A stretch of DNA of 64,000 bases, taken from contig NZ_NNBK01000008.1 of the NCBI RefSeq assembly GCF_002803075.1, forward strand, positions 247,538-311,537, read 5' to 3'. This document shows, in pieces, positions 26,660 through 35,792 of the stretch (positions within the stretch are counted from its first letter, which is position 1; every line of letters starts with the position of its first letter). Origin of the DNA: Streptomyces sp. CB01373. Its GTDB lineage: Bacteria; Actinomycetota; Actinomycetes; Streptomycetales; Streptomycetaceae. The translations under genes were made by a program, and so were the position numbers. The notes under the pieces were generated by a model. It was given only the letters and a program-made list of their open reading frames with translations. It was not told where the DNA came from and searched no databases.

Positions 26660-27505
26660 TTACTTGCCGGAGCCGAGCTCGATCGGCACGCCGACCAGGG
26701 AGCCGTACTCGGTCCAGGAGCCGTCGTAGTTCTTGACGTTCTGCACACCGAGCAGCTCGTGCAGCACGAACCAGGTCAGCGCCGAGCGCTCACCGATGCG
26801 GCACAGGGCGATGGTGTCCTTCGCCAGGTCGACCTGCTCGTCCTCGTAGAGGGCCTTGAGCTCCTCGTCCGACTTGAAGGTGCCGTCGTCGTTGGCGTTC
26901 TTGGACCACGGGATGTTCCGGGAGGTCGGCACGTGGCCGGGGCGCTGCGACTGCTCCTGCGGCAGGTGGGCCGGGGCGAGCAGCTTGCCGGAGAACTCGT
27001 CGGGCGACCGGACGTCGACGATGTTCAGCTTGCCGATCGCGGCCACGACCTCGTCCCGGAAGGCGCGGATGGAGGCGTCCTGCGGCTTGGCCTCGTACGC
27101 GGTCTCCGGGCGCTCCGGCACATCGGTGCCGTCGACCAGCTCGCGGGCGTCCAGCTCCCACTTCTTGCGGCCGCCGTCGAGGAGCTTGACGTTCTCGTGG
27201 CCGTACAGCTTGAAGTACCAGTACGCGTACGAGGCGAACCAGTTGTTGTTGCCGCCGTAGAGGATCACCGTGTGGTCGTTGGCGATGCCCTTCTCCGACA
27301 GCAGCTTCTCGAAGCCGGCCTGGTCGATGAAGTCACGGCGGACCGGGTCCTGGAGGTCCTGGGTCCAGTCGATCCGGATGGCGTTCTTGATGTGGTTCTT
27401 GTCGTACGCGGACGTGTCCTCGTCCACCTCGACGATGGCGATGCTCGGGTCGTCCAGGTGTTCCTGGACCCAGTCGGCGTCGACCAGGACGTCGCTGCGG
27501 CTCAT
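26660..27505 (-). CDS. cysA: Thiosulfate sulfurtransferase (rhodanese, CysA-like)
   Basis: A 281-residue cytosolic enzyme that moves sulfane sulfur from thiosulfate to cyanide or thiols. Two rhodanese domains are visible: an inactive N-terminal one (about 5-125, with DVLVDADWVQEHL) and a catalytic C-terminal one (about 150-275) with the persulfide Cys near residue 235 in CRIGERS. Length matches the family (about 280). A GGAGGAG site precedes the ATG at 27505. A leader peptide with two Cys codons lies 141 bp upstream, hinting at cysteine-responsive control. Confidence 0.93.
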   Translation of the reverse strand: MSRSDVLVDADWVQEHLDDPSIAIVEVDEDTSAYDKNHIKNAIRIDWTQDLQDPVRRDFIDQAGFEKLLSEKGIANDHTVILYGGNNNWFASYAYWYFKLYGHENVKLLDGGRKKWELDARELVDGTDVPERPETAYEAKPQDASIRAFRDEVVAAIGKLNIVDVRSPDEFSGKLLAPAHLPQEQSQRPGHVPTSRNIPWSKNANDDGTFKSDEELKALYEDEQVDLAKDTIALCRIGERSALTWFVLHELLGVQNVKNYDGSWTEYGSLVGVPIELGSGK

Positions 27506-27645
27506 GCTCAATCTCCTCCGGGGCAGGTACGGCGGGGCGTGCGAGTGCGAAGGGGCGCGCGGGTACGCGTTCGATGCCGGCGTACACGGCGCGCGGGTGG
27601 GCCCCGGGTCGTCACGGGGCGGGGGATACGGGAGAGGGCTCCCGC

Positions 27646-27726
27646 TCAGGAAGTGCGACAGAGCATGGCGGCAACACGGCACAGGTCCACTGCCCGCCGC
27701 TTCGTGAGATCCGCCTGTCGCTGCAT
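27646..27726 (-). CDS. Cysteine-containing leader peptide upstream of cysA-sseC
   Basis: A 26-residue ORF starting at the ATG 27726-27724: MQRQADLTKRRAVDLCRVAA then MLCRTS. Peptides of this type (short, basic, ending with Cys-Arg motifs) precede sulfur-assimilation genes in many streptomycetes and act as putative translational attenuators. The 140-base gap to cysA contains several GC-rich inverted repeats (for example GCCCCG...CGGGGC around 27601-27620). Ribosome pausing at Cys16 and Cys23 codons could change which hairpin forms. The mechanism is inferred, not shown. Confidence 0.78.
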   Translation of the reverse strand: MQRQADLTKRRAVDLCRVAAMLCRTS

Positions 27727-27888
27727 GGTGTCGATCGTAGGGAGGGAAAGGCGGACATGTCACCGGCGTGTCGGATGCTGAGACGCGATCGTCCGGGATG
27801 TGGGAACGGAAGGGCTCCCGGGTCATCGCCCCGCGGCCTCCGGGCGCTCGTGTCCGTTCTCGGCCGCGCGGCGCATCTGCGCCGCGGA

Positions 27889-27916
27889 CGAGGTGTCTCG
27901 CTACTCGGACACCTCG
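27889..27916 (-). terminator. Probable terminator after the DUF2993 gene
   Basis: Arms CGAGGTGTC (27889-27897) and GACACCTCG (27908-27916) are perfect complements with a 10-base loop, 19 bp beyond the stop at 27935 of the leftward DUF2993 gene. It also separates that gene from the leader peptide of the sulfurtransferase operon. Confidence 0.65.
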
Positions 27917-27934
27917 CCGGTCCCAGCGGGCTGC

Positions 27935-28672
27935 CTACCCGGCCAGCCTGACGTCCGAACCCTTCACCGTGATCTCGACGCCGTCCTTCGCCGCCCGTAC
28001 CGAGTCCAGCCGGACCTCGCCGGGCAGCCGTTCGATCGCCTGCTGGAAGTCGGTGATCGCCCGGACCCGGCTCTCGGGGAGCCGCAGGCCGCCCACCACG
28101 GGCAGGTCGTCGGCGCTCACCTCCACCTTCTTGCCCCGCACGGTGACCGAGCTGAGCACGGAGAAGGTCTGCTTGATGCCCAGCGCTCCCGCCTCGACCT
28201 CCACGTCGACCTTGACCTTGCCTGCACCGCCGTCGGACAGGCCGACCACGTGGGCGGCGACGCCGGGAAGGACCGGCGTCGGCTTGGACTTGGCGGCCTT
28301 CAGCAACTCGTCGTAGGCGATGGTCGCGGTGCCGGTGGCGGTGGACGCGGTGGCCGAGCTGTAGTCGCCGGAGAACCTCACGCCCCGCATGTCGGCCTCG
28401 ATGCCGGCGATACGGATCTTCTGGCCGCCGTTCCCCGTGGCCGCCTCGTAGTCCTTGATGCCGACCCGGACGTCGTCGAGCTCGCCGCCGGCCACCTGGG
28501 TGAGGAACGGGAAGCCCTCGATGGACACGTCCGGGGTGCTCGCCAGGTTCTCCGTCGTCCTGAGCCTGTCGGCCGCCTGCCCCTCCGCGAAGTGCACCGC
28601 GACCCGGTCGACCACCACGAACAGCACGCCCAGGACCACGACGACGACCAGGAGTACTCTCAGCGCTCGCAA
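27935..28672 (-). CDS. DUF2993 (LmeA-like) exported lipid-binding protein
   Basis: A 245-residue protein with a hydrophobic N-terminal span or signal anchor (about 1-24, MRALRVLLVVVVVLGVLFVV). An extracytoplasmic tubular lipid-binding-type domain follows, with the family's EGFPFLTQVAGGELDDVRVG (about 51-70). Mycobacterial LmeA, in this family, affects mannosylated phosphoinositides. The TTG at 28672 is supported by GAGGGGGAA just upstream. It is a single gene closed by a hairpin terminator. Confidence 0.85.
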   Translation of the reverse strand: MRALRVLLVVVVVLGVLFVVVDRVAVHFAEGQAADRLRTTENLASTPDVSIEGFPFLTQVAGGELDDVRVGIKDYEAATGNGGQKIRIAGIEADMRGVRFSGDYSSATASTATGTATIAYDELLKAAKSKPTPVLPGVAAHVVGLSDGGAGKVKVDVEVEAGALGIKQTFSVLSSVTVRGKKVEVSADDLPVVGGLRLPESRVRAITDFQQAIERLPGEVRLDSVRAAKDGVEITVKGSDVRLAG

Positions 28673-28791
28673 CCGGTTCCCCCTCGGCGGTCCTTCACGA
28701 CCGGATGGCCGTCACACGCGAGCGTAAGCCTCCCCGGGGACCGGGCCCGGGATTTGTCGAACAGCTGTGACAGAGGACCCGGTCCGGGAGG

Positions 28792-30090
28792 TCATCCCAG
28801 CGCCCGTCCCAGCACCCACACCACCGGTGCCGCGGCCGACAGCGGCAGGGCGACGCCTGCCGTGAAGTGCACGAAGCGCGACGGGTAGTCGTAGCTCGCC
28901 GCGCGGTGCCCGATCAGCGCGCACACCGCGGCGCCGACGCCGAGCAGCGCGCCCTTGGCGCCCAGGTCCGTCATGCCGCCGGCCGCGATGCCCGCGCCCG
29001 CCGCCGCGAGCAGCGCGACGACCACCGAGGCCGCCGTGGGCAGCGGCAGCGCCCGTGCCAGGACGGCCACCGCGACCGCCACCGCGCCGACCGCGACCGC
29101 GTCCGGCGGGGCGGCCAGGTAGCCGGTGGCCACGATCGCGAGCGCCGCCGCGGCGACGGTCGCCATCAGGCCGTACATCCGCTCGTCCGGGTCGGCGTGG
29201 GAGCGCAGCTGGAGGACGAGGGAGAGCAGCACCCACACCCCGAGCGTGCCCAGGATCGCGCCGGGCGCGTGCTCGCGGCCCGCGGCGAGCACCGCCGCGT
29301 CCGCGGCGAGCGCGCCCAGGAAGCCGAGGGCGATGCCCTGCCGGGCGGGCCACATGCCGTTCAGCCGGAACCAGCCCGCGGCCGTCACGCCCTGGAGCAC
29401 GACCAGCGGCAGCAGCAGCCCGTAGACGCCGAGCTCCGCCGCACCGGCGAGCAGCAGCCCCAGCAGCGCCGTGAGCGCGGCCGGCTGCATCCCGGGCTCG
29501 ATGATCGGTGAGCGTCCCTCGGCGCGGGCCCGCTGCGCGTCGGTGATCCGGGTGTTGCCGGCGACGGTGGCGGGCCCGTAGCCGGGTCCGTCCTTCCCCG
29601 CGGGATCCGCGGCGGCCTGGGCGGAAGCCTGGGGCTGCGGGGCGGGAGCCTGCGGCAGCGGGGCGTGCTGCCCGACCGGGGGCAGGTACGCCGTCCGTGC
29701 GGCGGCGGACGCGGCCGGAGCCTGCGGCTGCGGCGCGTAGGAGGGCGCCTGCGCGCCCTGGACCCCGCCGCCCTGGACCCCGTAAGCCGCGACCGGCCCC
29801 TGGTGCCCCACCGGGGGCAGGTACGCCGTCTCCGCCGCCGCCGGTGCCGCCGGTGGCCTGGCGTGCGTCTGGGTGTCCCAGGTCTCGCCCTGCCACTGCT
29901 GCGTGTACTGCTCGGCGACCCGCGGGTCCTCGTACGCCTGCGGATGCTCGGGCCACGCCTGCGGCTGGGCGGCCGGGTGGGGCTGCTGTGCCGCGGGCTG
30001 CTGGGGCTGCTGTCCCGCGTACGGGTCGTACCCGCTGTAGGGGTTGTCGTACGGAGACCCTGGGGACCCCTCATACGGCCGGTCGGTCAT
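28792..30090 (-). CDS. Multi-span membrane protein with long Gln/Pro-rich N-terminus
   Basis: A 432-residue protein. Residues about 1-190 are low-complexity, rich in Gln, Pro, Ala and Tyr, with two TAYLPPVG repeats. From about 200 there are some eight or nine hydrophobic helices ending VWVLGRALG. I do not recognise a transport or enzyme motif. It starts at the ATG at 30090, 4 bases after the stop of the MoaD-like gene, so they are cotranscribed. Function unknown. Confidence 0.82.
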   Translation of the reverse strand: MTDRPYEGSPGSPYDNPYSGYDPYAGQQPQQPAAQQPHPAAQPQAWPEHPQAYEDPRVAEQYTQQWQGETWDTQTHARPPAAPAAAETAYLPPVGHQGPVAAYGVQGGGVQGAQAPSYAPQPQAPAASAAARTAYLPPVGQHAPLPQAPAPQPQASAQAAADPAGKDGPGYGPATVAGNTRITDAQRARAEGRSPIIEPGMQPAALTALLGLLLAGAAELGVYGLLLPLVVLQGVTAAGWFRLNGMWPARQGIALGFLGALAADAAVLAAGREHAPGAILGTLGVWVLLSLVLQLRSHADPDERMYGLMATVAAAALAIVATGYLAAPPDAVAVGAVAVAVAVLARALPLPTAASVVVALLAAAGAGIAAGGMTDLGAKGALLGVGAAVCALIGHRAASYDYPSRFVHFTAGVALPLSAAAPVVWVLGRALG

Positions 30091-30094
30091 TCGC

Positions 30095-30349
30095 TCACCC
30101 TCCTGCGAACGGGGGGAGCACCTCTACCGTGCCGCCCTCGGTCAGCCGTACCGTCTCGTGCGCGCGCTTCCCCACCGGGTCGCCGTCGATGAGGAACGAG
30201 CACCGCCGCAGAACGCGGTCCAGCTCACCCGGGTGCCGCCCGCGCACCGCGTCCAGCACCCCGGCGAGCGTCTCCGCCTCGTACGGCTCCTCGGCGACCC
30301 CGGCCGCGGCCTTCGCCGCCGCCCAGTAGCGCACCGTGACCTCTGCCAT
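30095..30349 (-). CDS. MoaD/ThiS-family sulfur carrier protein
   Basis: An 84-residue ubiquitin-like sulfur carrier with the required C-terminal Gly-Gly (PPFAGG), which is adenylated and thiocarboxylated during molybdopterin, thiamine or amino-acid sulfur transfer. VTVRYWAAAKAAAGVAEEPY is typical of MoaD. No moeB/moaE partner lies in the window, so the pathway cannot be fixed from context. Its stop is 4 bases before the following membrane-protein gene. Confidence 0.87.
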   Translation of the reverse strand: MAEVTVRYWAAAKAAAGVAEEPYEAETLAGVLDAVRGRHPGELDRVLRRCSFLIDGDPVGKRAHETVRLTEGGTVEVLPPFAGG

Positions 30350-30386
30350 CCCGTCCCTCGATCACTCGTCCATGAACAGGGTCAGG

Positions 30387-31268
30387 CTAGCCCGCCTGTG
30401 CGACGGTCCAGCGCGCGATGCGGTCCAGGAGTTCGTCGGCGGCGGCGTTCTCGGCGTGGCCCATGCCGTGCTCCAGCCACAGTTCCCCGTGGTCACCGGC
30501 AGCCGCGGCCAGCATCCGGGGGTGGTCGAGGGGGAAGTAGCCGTCCCGGTCGCCGTGCACGATCAGCAGCGGGGTGGGCGCGATGCGCGCGGCCGCCCGG
30601 AACGGCGGCAGCGGGACGGGGTCCCAGTCGCGGTGGTGGATCCGGGTGCGCAGCCCGTAGCGGCCGAGCAGGCGGCCCGCGGGGCGCGTGACCAGCCAGT
30701 GCAGCCGGCGCATGGGCGCCGTGCCCCGGTAGTACCAGCGCGCGGGCGCGCTGACGGAGACCACGGCGTCCGTACGGGTGTCCGGGCATCCCTCGTCCGG
30801 CGCGGGGCCGCGGTGAAGGGCCGCGTGCCGCAGCACCACCGAGCCGCCCATGGAGAAGCCGACGGTCGCCACGCGCGCGTGCCCGAACCCGCGCGCCCAG
30901 GCCACCGCCGCCGCCAGGTCCAGCACCTCGCGGTCGCCAACGGTGGAGCGCCCGCCGGAGGCCCCGTGGCCGCGGAAGGAGAAGGTGACCACGGCGCCGT
31001 GCCGGGCCAGGGCCCGCGCCACCCTGCGCACATGCGGCCGGTCCAGGTCGCCGGTGAAACCGTGTGCGACCACGAACACGAGTCCGGCGTGCCCGCGGCC
31101 GGGGCCGTCGTACGCGGCCGCGCCCGGCTCGTACAGGGCGTCGAGCGCGACCCCGTCCGCCGTGCGCAGGAACGTCCTGACCACGCCTTCGACGCCCGCC
31201 CCTGGCGGTGTCCCGCCCTCCGGAACGTCCGTCGAACGCACCACACGACCTGCCGATCCCGACCTCAT
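30387..31268 (-). CDS. Alpha/beta hydrolase
   Basis: A 293-residue serine hydrolase. The oxyanion-hole region is VVAHGFTGD. The nucleophile elbow is GFSMGGS (near residue 143). The acid is in [10 protein letters not shown] and the catalytic His in GMGHAENA. The fold resembles small esterases or acyl hydrolases; the substrate is unknown. The ATG at 31268 is chosen; the frame stays open far upstream but overlaps glnR. It is the first gene of a leftward group with moaD-like and the membrane protein. Confidence 0.87.
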   Translation of the reverse strand: MRSGSAGRVVRSTDVPEGGTPPGAGVEGVVRTFLRTADGVALDALYEPGAAAYDGPGRGHAGLVFVVAHGFTGDLDRPHVRRVARALARHGAVVTFSFRGHGASGGRSTVGDREVLDLAAAVAWARGFGHARVATVGFSMGGSVVLRHAALHRGPAPDEGCPDTRTDAVVSVSAPARWYYRGTAPMRRLHWLVTRPAGRLLGRYGLRTRIHHRDWDPVPLPPFRAAARIAPTPLLIVHGDRDGYFPLDHPRMLAAAAGDHGELWLEHGMGHAENAAADELLDRIARWTVAQAG

Positions 31269-31290
31269 ATCGGCTATTCTGCTGCGAAGA

Positions 31291-31322
31291 GGACTCGGGC
31301 AGCGCAGCCCCCGGGTCCTTTT
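31291..31322 (+). terminator. Terminator-like hairpin with U-tract in the glnR 5' region (attenuator or sRNA end)
   Basis: Arms GGACTCGGG (31291-31299) and CCCGGGTCC (31310-31318) pair over 9 bp (one G-U) and are followed by TTTT (31319-31322). A possible -10 TATTCT lies at 31275-31280. The divergent hydrolase reads the other way, so this acts on rightward transcription entering glnR. Confidence 0.7.
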
Positions 31323-31417
31323 GTGCTTTCGGCAGGCGTGGCGCACGGCGCGGGAGACCGCGGGTGCACGGCCCGTCGATCGCGCGGCGGGCAGGGATCC
31401 AAGGAGGAGCCAGAGCC

Positions 31418-31513
31418 ATGGACGACCGAACGGTGCACGCACGTACGACGGCCCAGGCACGGGGGTTCCCCCTGCTCGACCACGGCCGGGAACCGGGGGG
31501 AGGCGCGCGATGA
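31418..31513 (+). CDS. Small upstream ORF translationally coupled to glnR
   Basis: A 31-residue ORF beginning [17 protein letters not shown] and ending GGGAR. A strong AAGGAGGAG ribosome site sits 8 bases before its ATG, and its TGA overlaps the glnR ATG (ATGA at 31510-31513). glnR itself has only GGGGGGAGGC as ribosome site, so coupling is likely. There is no recognisable domain. It could be a coupling leader or simply an alternative longer translation unit. Confidence 0.6.
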   Translation: MDDRTVHARTTAQARGFPLLDHGREPGGGAR

Positions 31514-32286
31514 GTTCACTGCTGCTGCTGACCAACGCCCTCCAGCCGTCGGCGGAAGTGCTCCCCGCCCTCGGCCTGCTGCTGCACAACGTGCGGGTGG
31601 CTCCGGCGGAGGGGCCGGCGCTCGTGGACACCCCCGGTGCCGATGTCGTCCTGGTCGACGGGCGGCGCGATCTGCCGCAGGTGCGCGGGCTGTGCCGGCT
31701 GCTGGGCTCCACGGGCCTCGGCAGTCCGCTGATCCTCGTGGTGACCGAGGGCGGCCTCGCGGCCGTGACCGCCGACTGGGGCATCGACGACGTGCTCCTG
31801 GACACCGCCGGTCCCGCCGAGGTGGAGGCCCGCATCCGGCTGGCCGTGGGCCGCCGGCAGATCGTCGACGACGACTCCCCGATGGAGATCCGCAGCGGTG
31901 ACCTGTCCGTGGACGAGGCGACCTACAGCGCCAAACTCAAGGGCCGGGTGCTGGACCTCACCTTCAAGGAGTTCGAGCTGCTGAAGTACCTCGCGCAGCA
32001 CCCGGGCCGCGTCTTCACCCGCGCCCAGCTCCTCCAGGAGGTCTGGGGCTACGACTACTTCGGCGGCACCCGGACCGTCGACGTCCACGTACGGCGGTTG
32101 CGAGCCAAGTTCGGGCCCGAGCACGAATCGCTGATCGGAACGGTCCGCAATGTCGGTTACCGATTCGTTACTCCCGAGAAAGGTGACCGCGCCGGGGACG
32201 CCGCGAACGAGAAGAAGGCCGGGGCCGCCCAGCCAAACGCGGAGAATCAGGACACCGCGACGAGGCGGGCCCGCGCGCAGGGGTGA
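31510..32286 (+). CDS. glnR: GlnR, global nitrogen (and carbon/phosphate) response regulator
   Basis: A 258-residue orphan OmpR-family regulator controlling glnA, amtB, nir and many other nitrogen genes in actinobacteria. The receiver domain (1-110) is atypical: it keeps Asp50 ([11 protein letters not shown]) but lacks the full acidic pocket, so it dimerises without normal phosphorylation. The winged HTH (about 130-225) has [20 protein letters not shown] and [15 protein letters not shown] low-complexity tail (about 230-258) follows. The N-terminus [14 protein letters not shown] matches what I recall for SCO4159. Confidence 0.96.
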   Translation: MSSLLLLTNALQPSAEVLPALGLLLHNVRVAPAEGPALVDTPGADVVLVDGRRDLPQVRGLCRLLGSTGLGSPLILVVTEGGLAAVTADWGIDDVLLDTAGPAEVEARIRLAVGRRQIVDDDSPMEIRSGDLSVDEATYSAKLKGRVLDLTFKEFELLKYLAQHPGRVFTRAQLLQEVWGYDYFGGTRTVDVHVRRLRAKFGPEHESLIGTVRNVGYRFVTPEKGDRAGDAANEKKAGAAQPNAENQDTATRRARAQG

Positions 32287-32360
32287 GGAGCGCTCCCACA
32301 ACGCGTGACGCATACCCGCCCACGCTCCCGTAAGCCCTGCCGGGAGCGGGTCCATCCGCG

Positions 32361-32366
32361 TAGACT
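32361..32366 (+). promoter_or_regulatory. -10 box implying a leaderless lacI-type mRNA
   Basis: TAGACT lies 7 bases before the GTG start at 32374, so transcription would begin at or within a base or two of the start codon. No ribosome-binding sequence is visible, which fits leaderless translation, common in Streptomyces. A matching -35 is not obvious. Confidence 0.55.
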
Positions 32367-32373
32367 CCGCGCC

Positions 32374-33396
32374 GTGGCCAAGGTGACTCGGGATGACGTG
32401 GCGCGGCTGGCAGGGACGTCCACTGCCGTCGTCAGCTATGTGATCAACAACGGACCCCGGCCGGTCGCCCCGGCCACCCGCGAGCGAGTCCTCGCCGCGA
32501 TCAAGGAGCTGGGGTACCGGCCCGACCGGGTCGCCCAGGCCATGGCCTCGCGGCGCACCGACCTCATAGGCCTGATCGTCCCGGACGCCCGACAGCCCTT
32601 CTTCGGGGAGATGGCGCACGCCGTGGAGTGGGCCGCAGCCGAGCGCGGGAAGATGGTCCTCGTCGGCAACTCCGACTACGTCGCCGAGCGCGAGGTCCAC
32701 TATCTGCGGGCGTTCCTCGGGATGCGCGTCTCCGGCCTGATCCTGGTCAGCCACGCGCTGAACGACCTCGCCGCCGCCGAGATCGAGGCCTGGGACGCCC
32801 GGGTGGTGCTGCTGCATGAGCGGCCCGAGGCCATCGACGACGTGGCCGTGGTCATCGACGACGTGGGTGGCGCCCAGCTCGCCGTGCGCCACCTGCTGGA
32901 GCACGGCTACGAGTACGTCGCCTGTGTGGGCGGCACCGCCGAGACGCCCGCCGTGGGCGACCCCGTGTCCGACCACGTCGAGGGCTGGCGGCGCGCCATG
33001 GCCGAGGCCGGCCTCACGACGGAGGGGCGCCTGTTCGAGGCGCCGTACAACCGCTACGACGCGTACCGGATCAGCCTGGAGCTCCTCTCGGGCCCGAACC
33101 GTCCCCCGGCGGTCTTCTGCTCCACCGACGACCAGGCGATCGGCCTGCTGCGGGCCGCGCGCGAGCTGCGCATCGACGTCCCCGGCGAACTCGCGGTCGC
33201 CGGGTTCGACGACATCAAGGAGGCGGCGCTGACGGACCCACCGCTGACGACGGTCGCCTCGGACCGTTCGGCGATGGCCCGGGCGGCCGTGGACCTGGTC
33301 CTCGACGACGGGCTGCGGGTCGCCGGCTCGCGCCGGGAGCGGCTCAAGCAGTTCCCGTCACGGCTGGTCGTACGCTCGTCCTGCGGCTGCGCCTAG
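32374..33396 (+). CDS. LacI-family transcriptional regulator
   Basis: A 340-residue repressor with an N-terminal HTH (about 4-50, [23 protein letters not shown]) and hinge helix. The periplasmic-binding-protein-like sensor (about 60-335) includes [15 protein letters not shown] and [20 protein letters not shown]. The C-terminus SCGCA contains two Cys. The ligand is unknown. The GTG at 32374 fits the VAKVTRDD N-terminus of homologues and the -10 box immediately before it. It follows glnR by 87 bp on the same strand. Confidence 0.92.
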   Translation: MAKVTRDDVARLAGTSTAVVSYVINNGPRPVAPATRERVLAAIKELGYRPDRVAQAMASRRTDLIGLIVPDARQPFFGEMAHAVEWAAAERGKMVLVGNSDYVAEREVHYLRAFLGMRVSGLILVSHALNDLAAAEIEAWDARVVLLHERPEAIDDVAVVIDDVGGAQLAVRHLLEHGYEYVACVGGTAETPAVGDPVSDHVEGWRRAMAEAGLTTEGRLFEAPYNRYDAYRISLELLSGPNRPPAVFCSTDDQAIGLLRAARELRIDVPGELAVAGFDDIKEAALTDPPLTTVASDRSAMARAAVDLVLDDGLRVAGSRRERLKQFPSRLVVRSSCGCA

Positions 33397-33531
33397 CCTC
33401 TCTTCGCCGCCTTCGAGGCCCCCCCCCGGGGCCCCTCCGGGGAACGGCCTTATATCGGGCATACGAGGTTCTGTCGGGCTTCTCAGCGGGGACTCAGGAA
33501 GCTCTCATGATCCCGGGACACTCTCAATGTC

Positions 33532-34662
33532 ATGAGCGAGAGCATCCGCCGCAGCGGCGAGTACGAACACCCCGAGGGTGACGGGCAGGCCCCGGCTGCC
33601 GACTCCGTGCAGTCGGCGGACCCGCGAGGGGCCTTTGCCCCGGTGAATCCGGAGTGGCCTCCCCCGCCGCCGTACGCCCCCGGCCGCCCCTTCGCGGCCG
33701 GACCCGGCGCCGACGGCGGCCAGGGCGGCGCGGACGGCGGCGGCACCGCCGCCCTCCCGGCCTTCCCGGCGGGACCCGCGCACGCCTCCACCTCCCGCAA
33801 GCGCACCAGGGGCCCGCTCGCCCTGCTCGCCGCGGTGGCGATCGCCTCGGCCGTCGTGGGCGGCGGTACCGCCTTCGCCTTCCAGGAGCTGACCGGCACG
33901 CACACGGTCGCCGCCTCCAGCACCACCACGACCAACGTGGTGCCCTCCAGTCAGCGCGGCAGCATCTCCGCGATCGCCAGGGCGGTCACCCCGAGCGTCG
34001 TCGAGATCAACGCCACCCTCGACAACGGCACCTCCACCGGCTCCGGCGTGGTCGTCAGCAGCAAGGGCGAGGTCGTCACCAACAACCACGTCATAGCCGG
34101 CGCCTCCTCGATCAAGGTGCGCACCAGCGACGGCACCTCGTACACCGCGCAGGTCGTGGGCACCGACAGCTCCAAGGACCTCGCCCTGATCAAGCTGCGG
34201 AACGCCTCCGGACTCAAGCCGGCGGCCCTCGGCGACTCCGACGGACTCACGGTCGGCGACCAGGTCGTCGCGATCGGCTCCCCGGAGGGCCTCACCGGCA
34301 CCGTCACCAGCGGCATCGTCTCCGCCCTGCACCGGGACGTGACGGTCCCCACCGACGAGAACCAGGGGCAGGGCGACGGCGGCTGGCCCTTCCAGTTCGG
34401 CGGCCACCAGTTCAACGGCGACACCGGCTCCTCCACCACCACCTACCAGGCGATACAGACCGACGCGTCCCTCAACCCGGGCAACTCCGGCGGCGCGCTG
34501 ATCGACGCGAGCGGCAACGTCGTCGGCATCAACTCGGCGATGTACTCGGCCAACCAGGCGTCGGACTCGTCCAACGCCGGCAGCGTCGGCCTCGGCTTCG
34601 CCATCCCGATCAACACCGTCAAGTCCGACCTGGCCACCCTGCGCTCCGGCTCCCAGAACTGA
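33532..34662 (+). CDS. Membrane-anchored trypsin-like (HtrA/DegP-type) serine protease without PDZ
   Basis: A 376-residue protease. The Pro-rich cytoplasmic N-terminus (about 1-90) precedes a membrane anchor (about 95-118), then an extracytoplasmic S1C protease domain. The triad is in TNNHVIAGA (His), SKDLALIKL (Asp) and NPGNSGGALI (Ser). The protein ends soon after the protease domain, so the PDZ domain normal for HtrA is absent. It lies upstream of a two-component system recalled as CssRS, which in streptomycetes responds to misfolded secreted proteins and induces HtrA-like proteases. Confidence 0.92.
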   Translation: MSESIRRSGEYEHPEGDGQAPAADSVQSADPRGAFAPVNPEWPPPPPYAPGRPFAAGPGADGGQGGADGGGTAALPAFPAGPAHASTSRKRTRGPLALLAAVAIASAVVGGGTAFAFQELTGTHTVAASSTTTTNVVPSSQRGSISAIARAVTPSVVEINATLDNGTSTGSGVVVSSKGEVVTNNHVIAGASSIKVRTSDGTSYTAQVVGTDSSKDLALIKLRNASGLKPAALGDSDGLTVGDQVVAIGSPEGLTGTVTSGIVSALHRDVTVPTDENQGQGDGGWPFQFGGHQFNGDTGSSTTTYQAIQTDASLNPGNSGGALIDASGNVVGINSAMYSANQASDSSNAGSVGLGFAIPINTVKSDLATLRSGSQN

Positions 34663-34721
34663 GGCGCGGCACCGGCAGGCGATCCGGACACCGTCCGGGA
34701 CCGTTCGACAAGGAGTACGCC

Positions 34722-34940
34722 ATGATCCAGCAGGTTCTGCACGAGACGACGGACACCATCGACACCACCGCCCCCGCCGGAGTCACCCTGGCCCGCGCCG
34801 TCGCGAAGGAACTGCACGGCCCGGCGCACCGCGCACCCGAGGCCGTCGCGGTCCCCCAGCTCATGGGCCTGCGCACCTCCGCCGAACGCCTGCACCGGCA
34901 CAAGGTCCCGCTGCGGCGGATCACCGCGGTCGCCGCCTGA
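34722..34940 (+). CDS. Small ORF between the HtrA-like protease and the response regulator
   Basis: A 72-residue ORF opening MIQQVLHETTDTIDTTAPAG and ending RRITAVAA. AAGGAG lies 7 bases before the ATG at 34722, an excellent ribosome site. It starts 59 bases after the protease stop. The protein is Ala/His/Arg-rich without membrane span or known motif. It may be a lineage-specific small protein of the secretion-stress cluster. I do not recognise it. Confidence 0.6.
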   Translation: MIQQVLHETTDTIDTTAPAGVTLARAVAKELHGPAHRAPEAVAVPQLMGLRTSAERLHRHKVPLRRITAVAA

Positions 34941-35057
34941 GCCGCGGCGCGCGACCCGCGCGCCGCACTCCGCCGCACCGAAACATGCGAGGCTGAGAGC
35001 GTCCATCCCGGGGCCGACCGGACCCCGCGGCCCCTGCGACCCGAGGAACAGCGACCG

Positions 35058-35788
<731 letters not shown>

Positions 35789-35792
<4 letters not shown>

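Noticed and set aside
33421..33442. Terminator after the LacI-type gene built on CCCCGG/CCGGGG.
   Set aside because: The stem is only 6 bp within a C-run and is not distinguishable from background in this GC-rich DNA.
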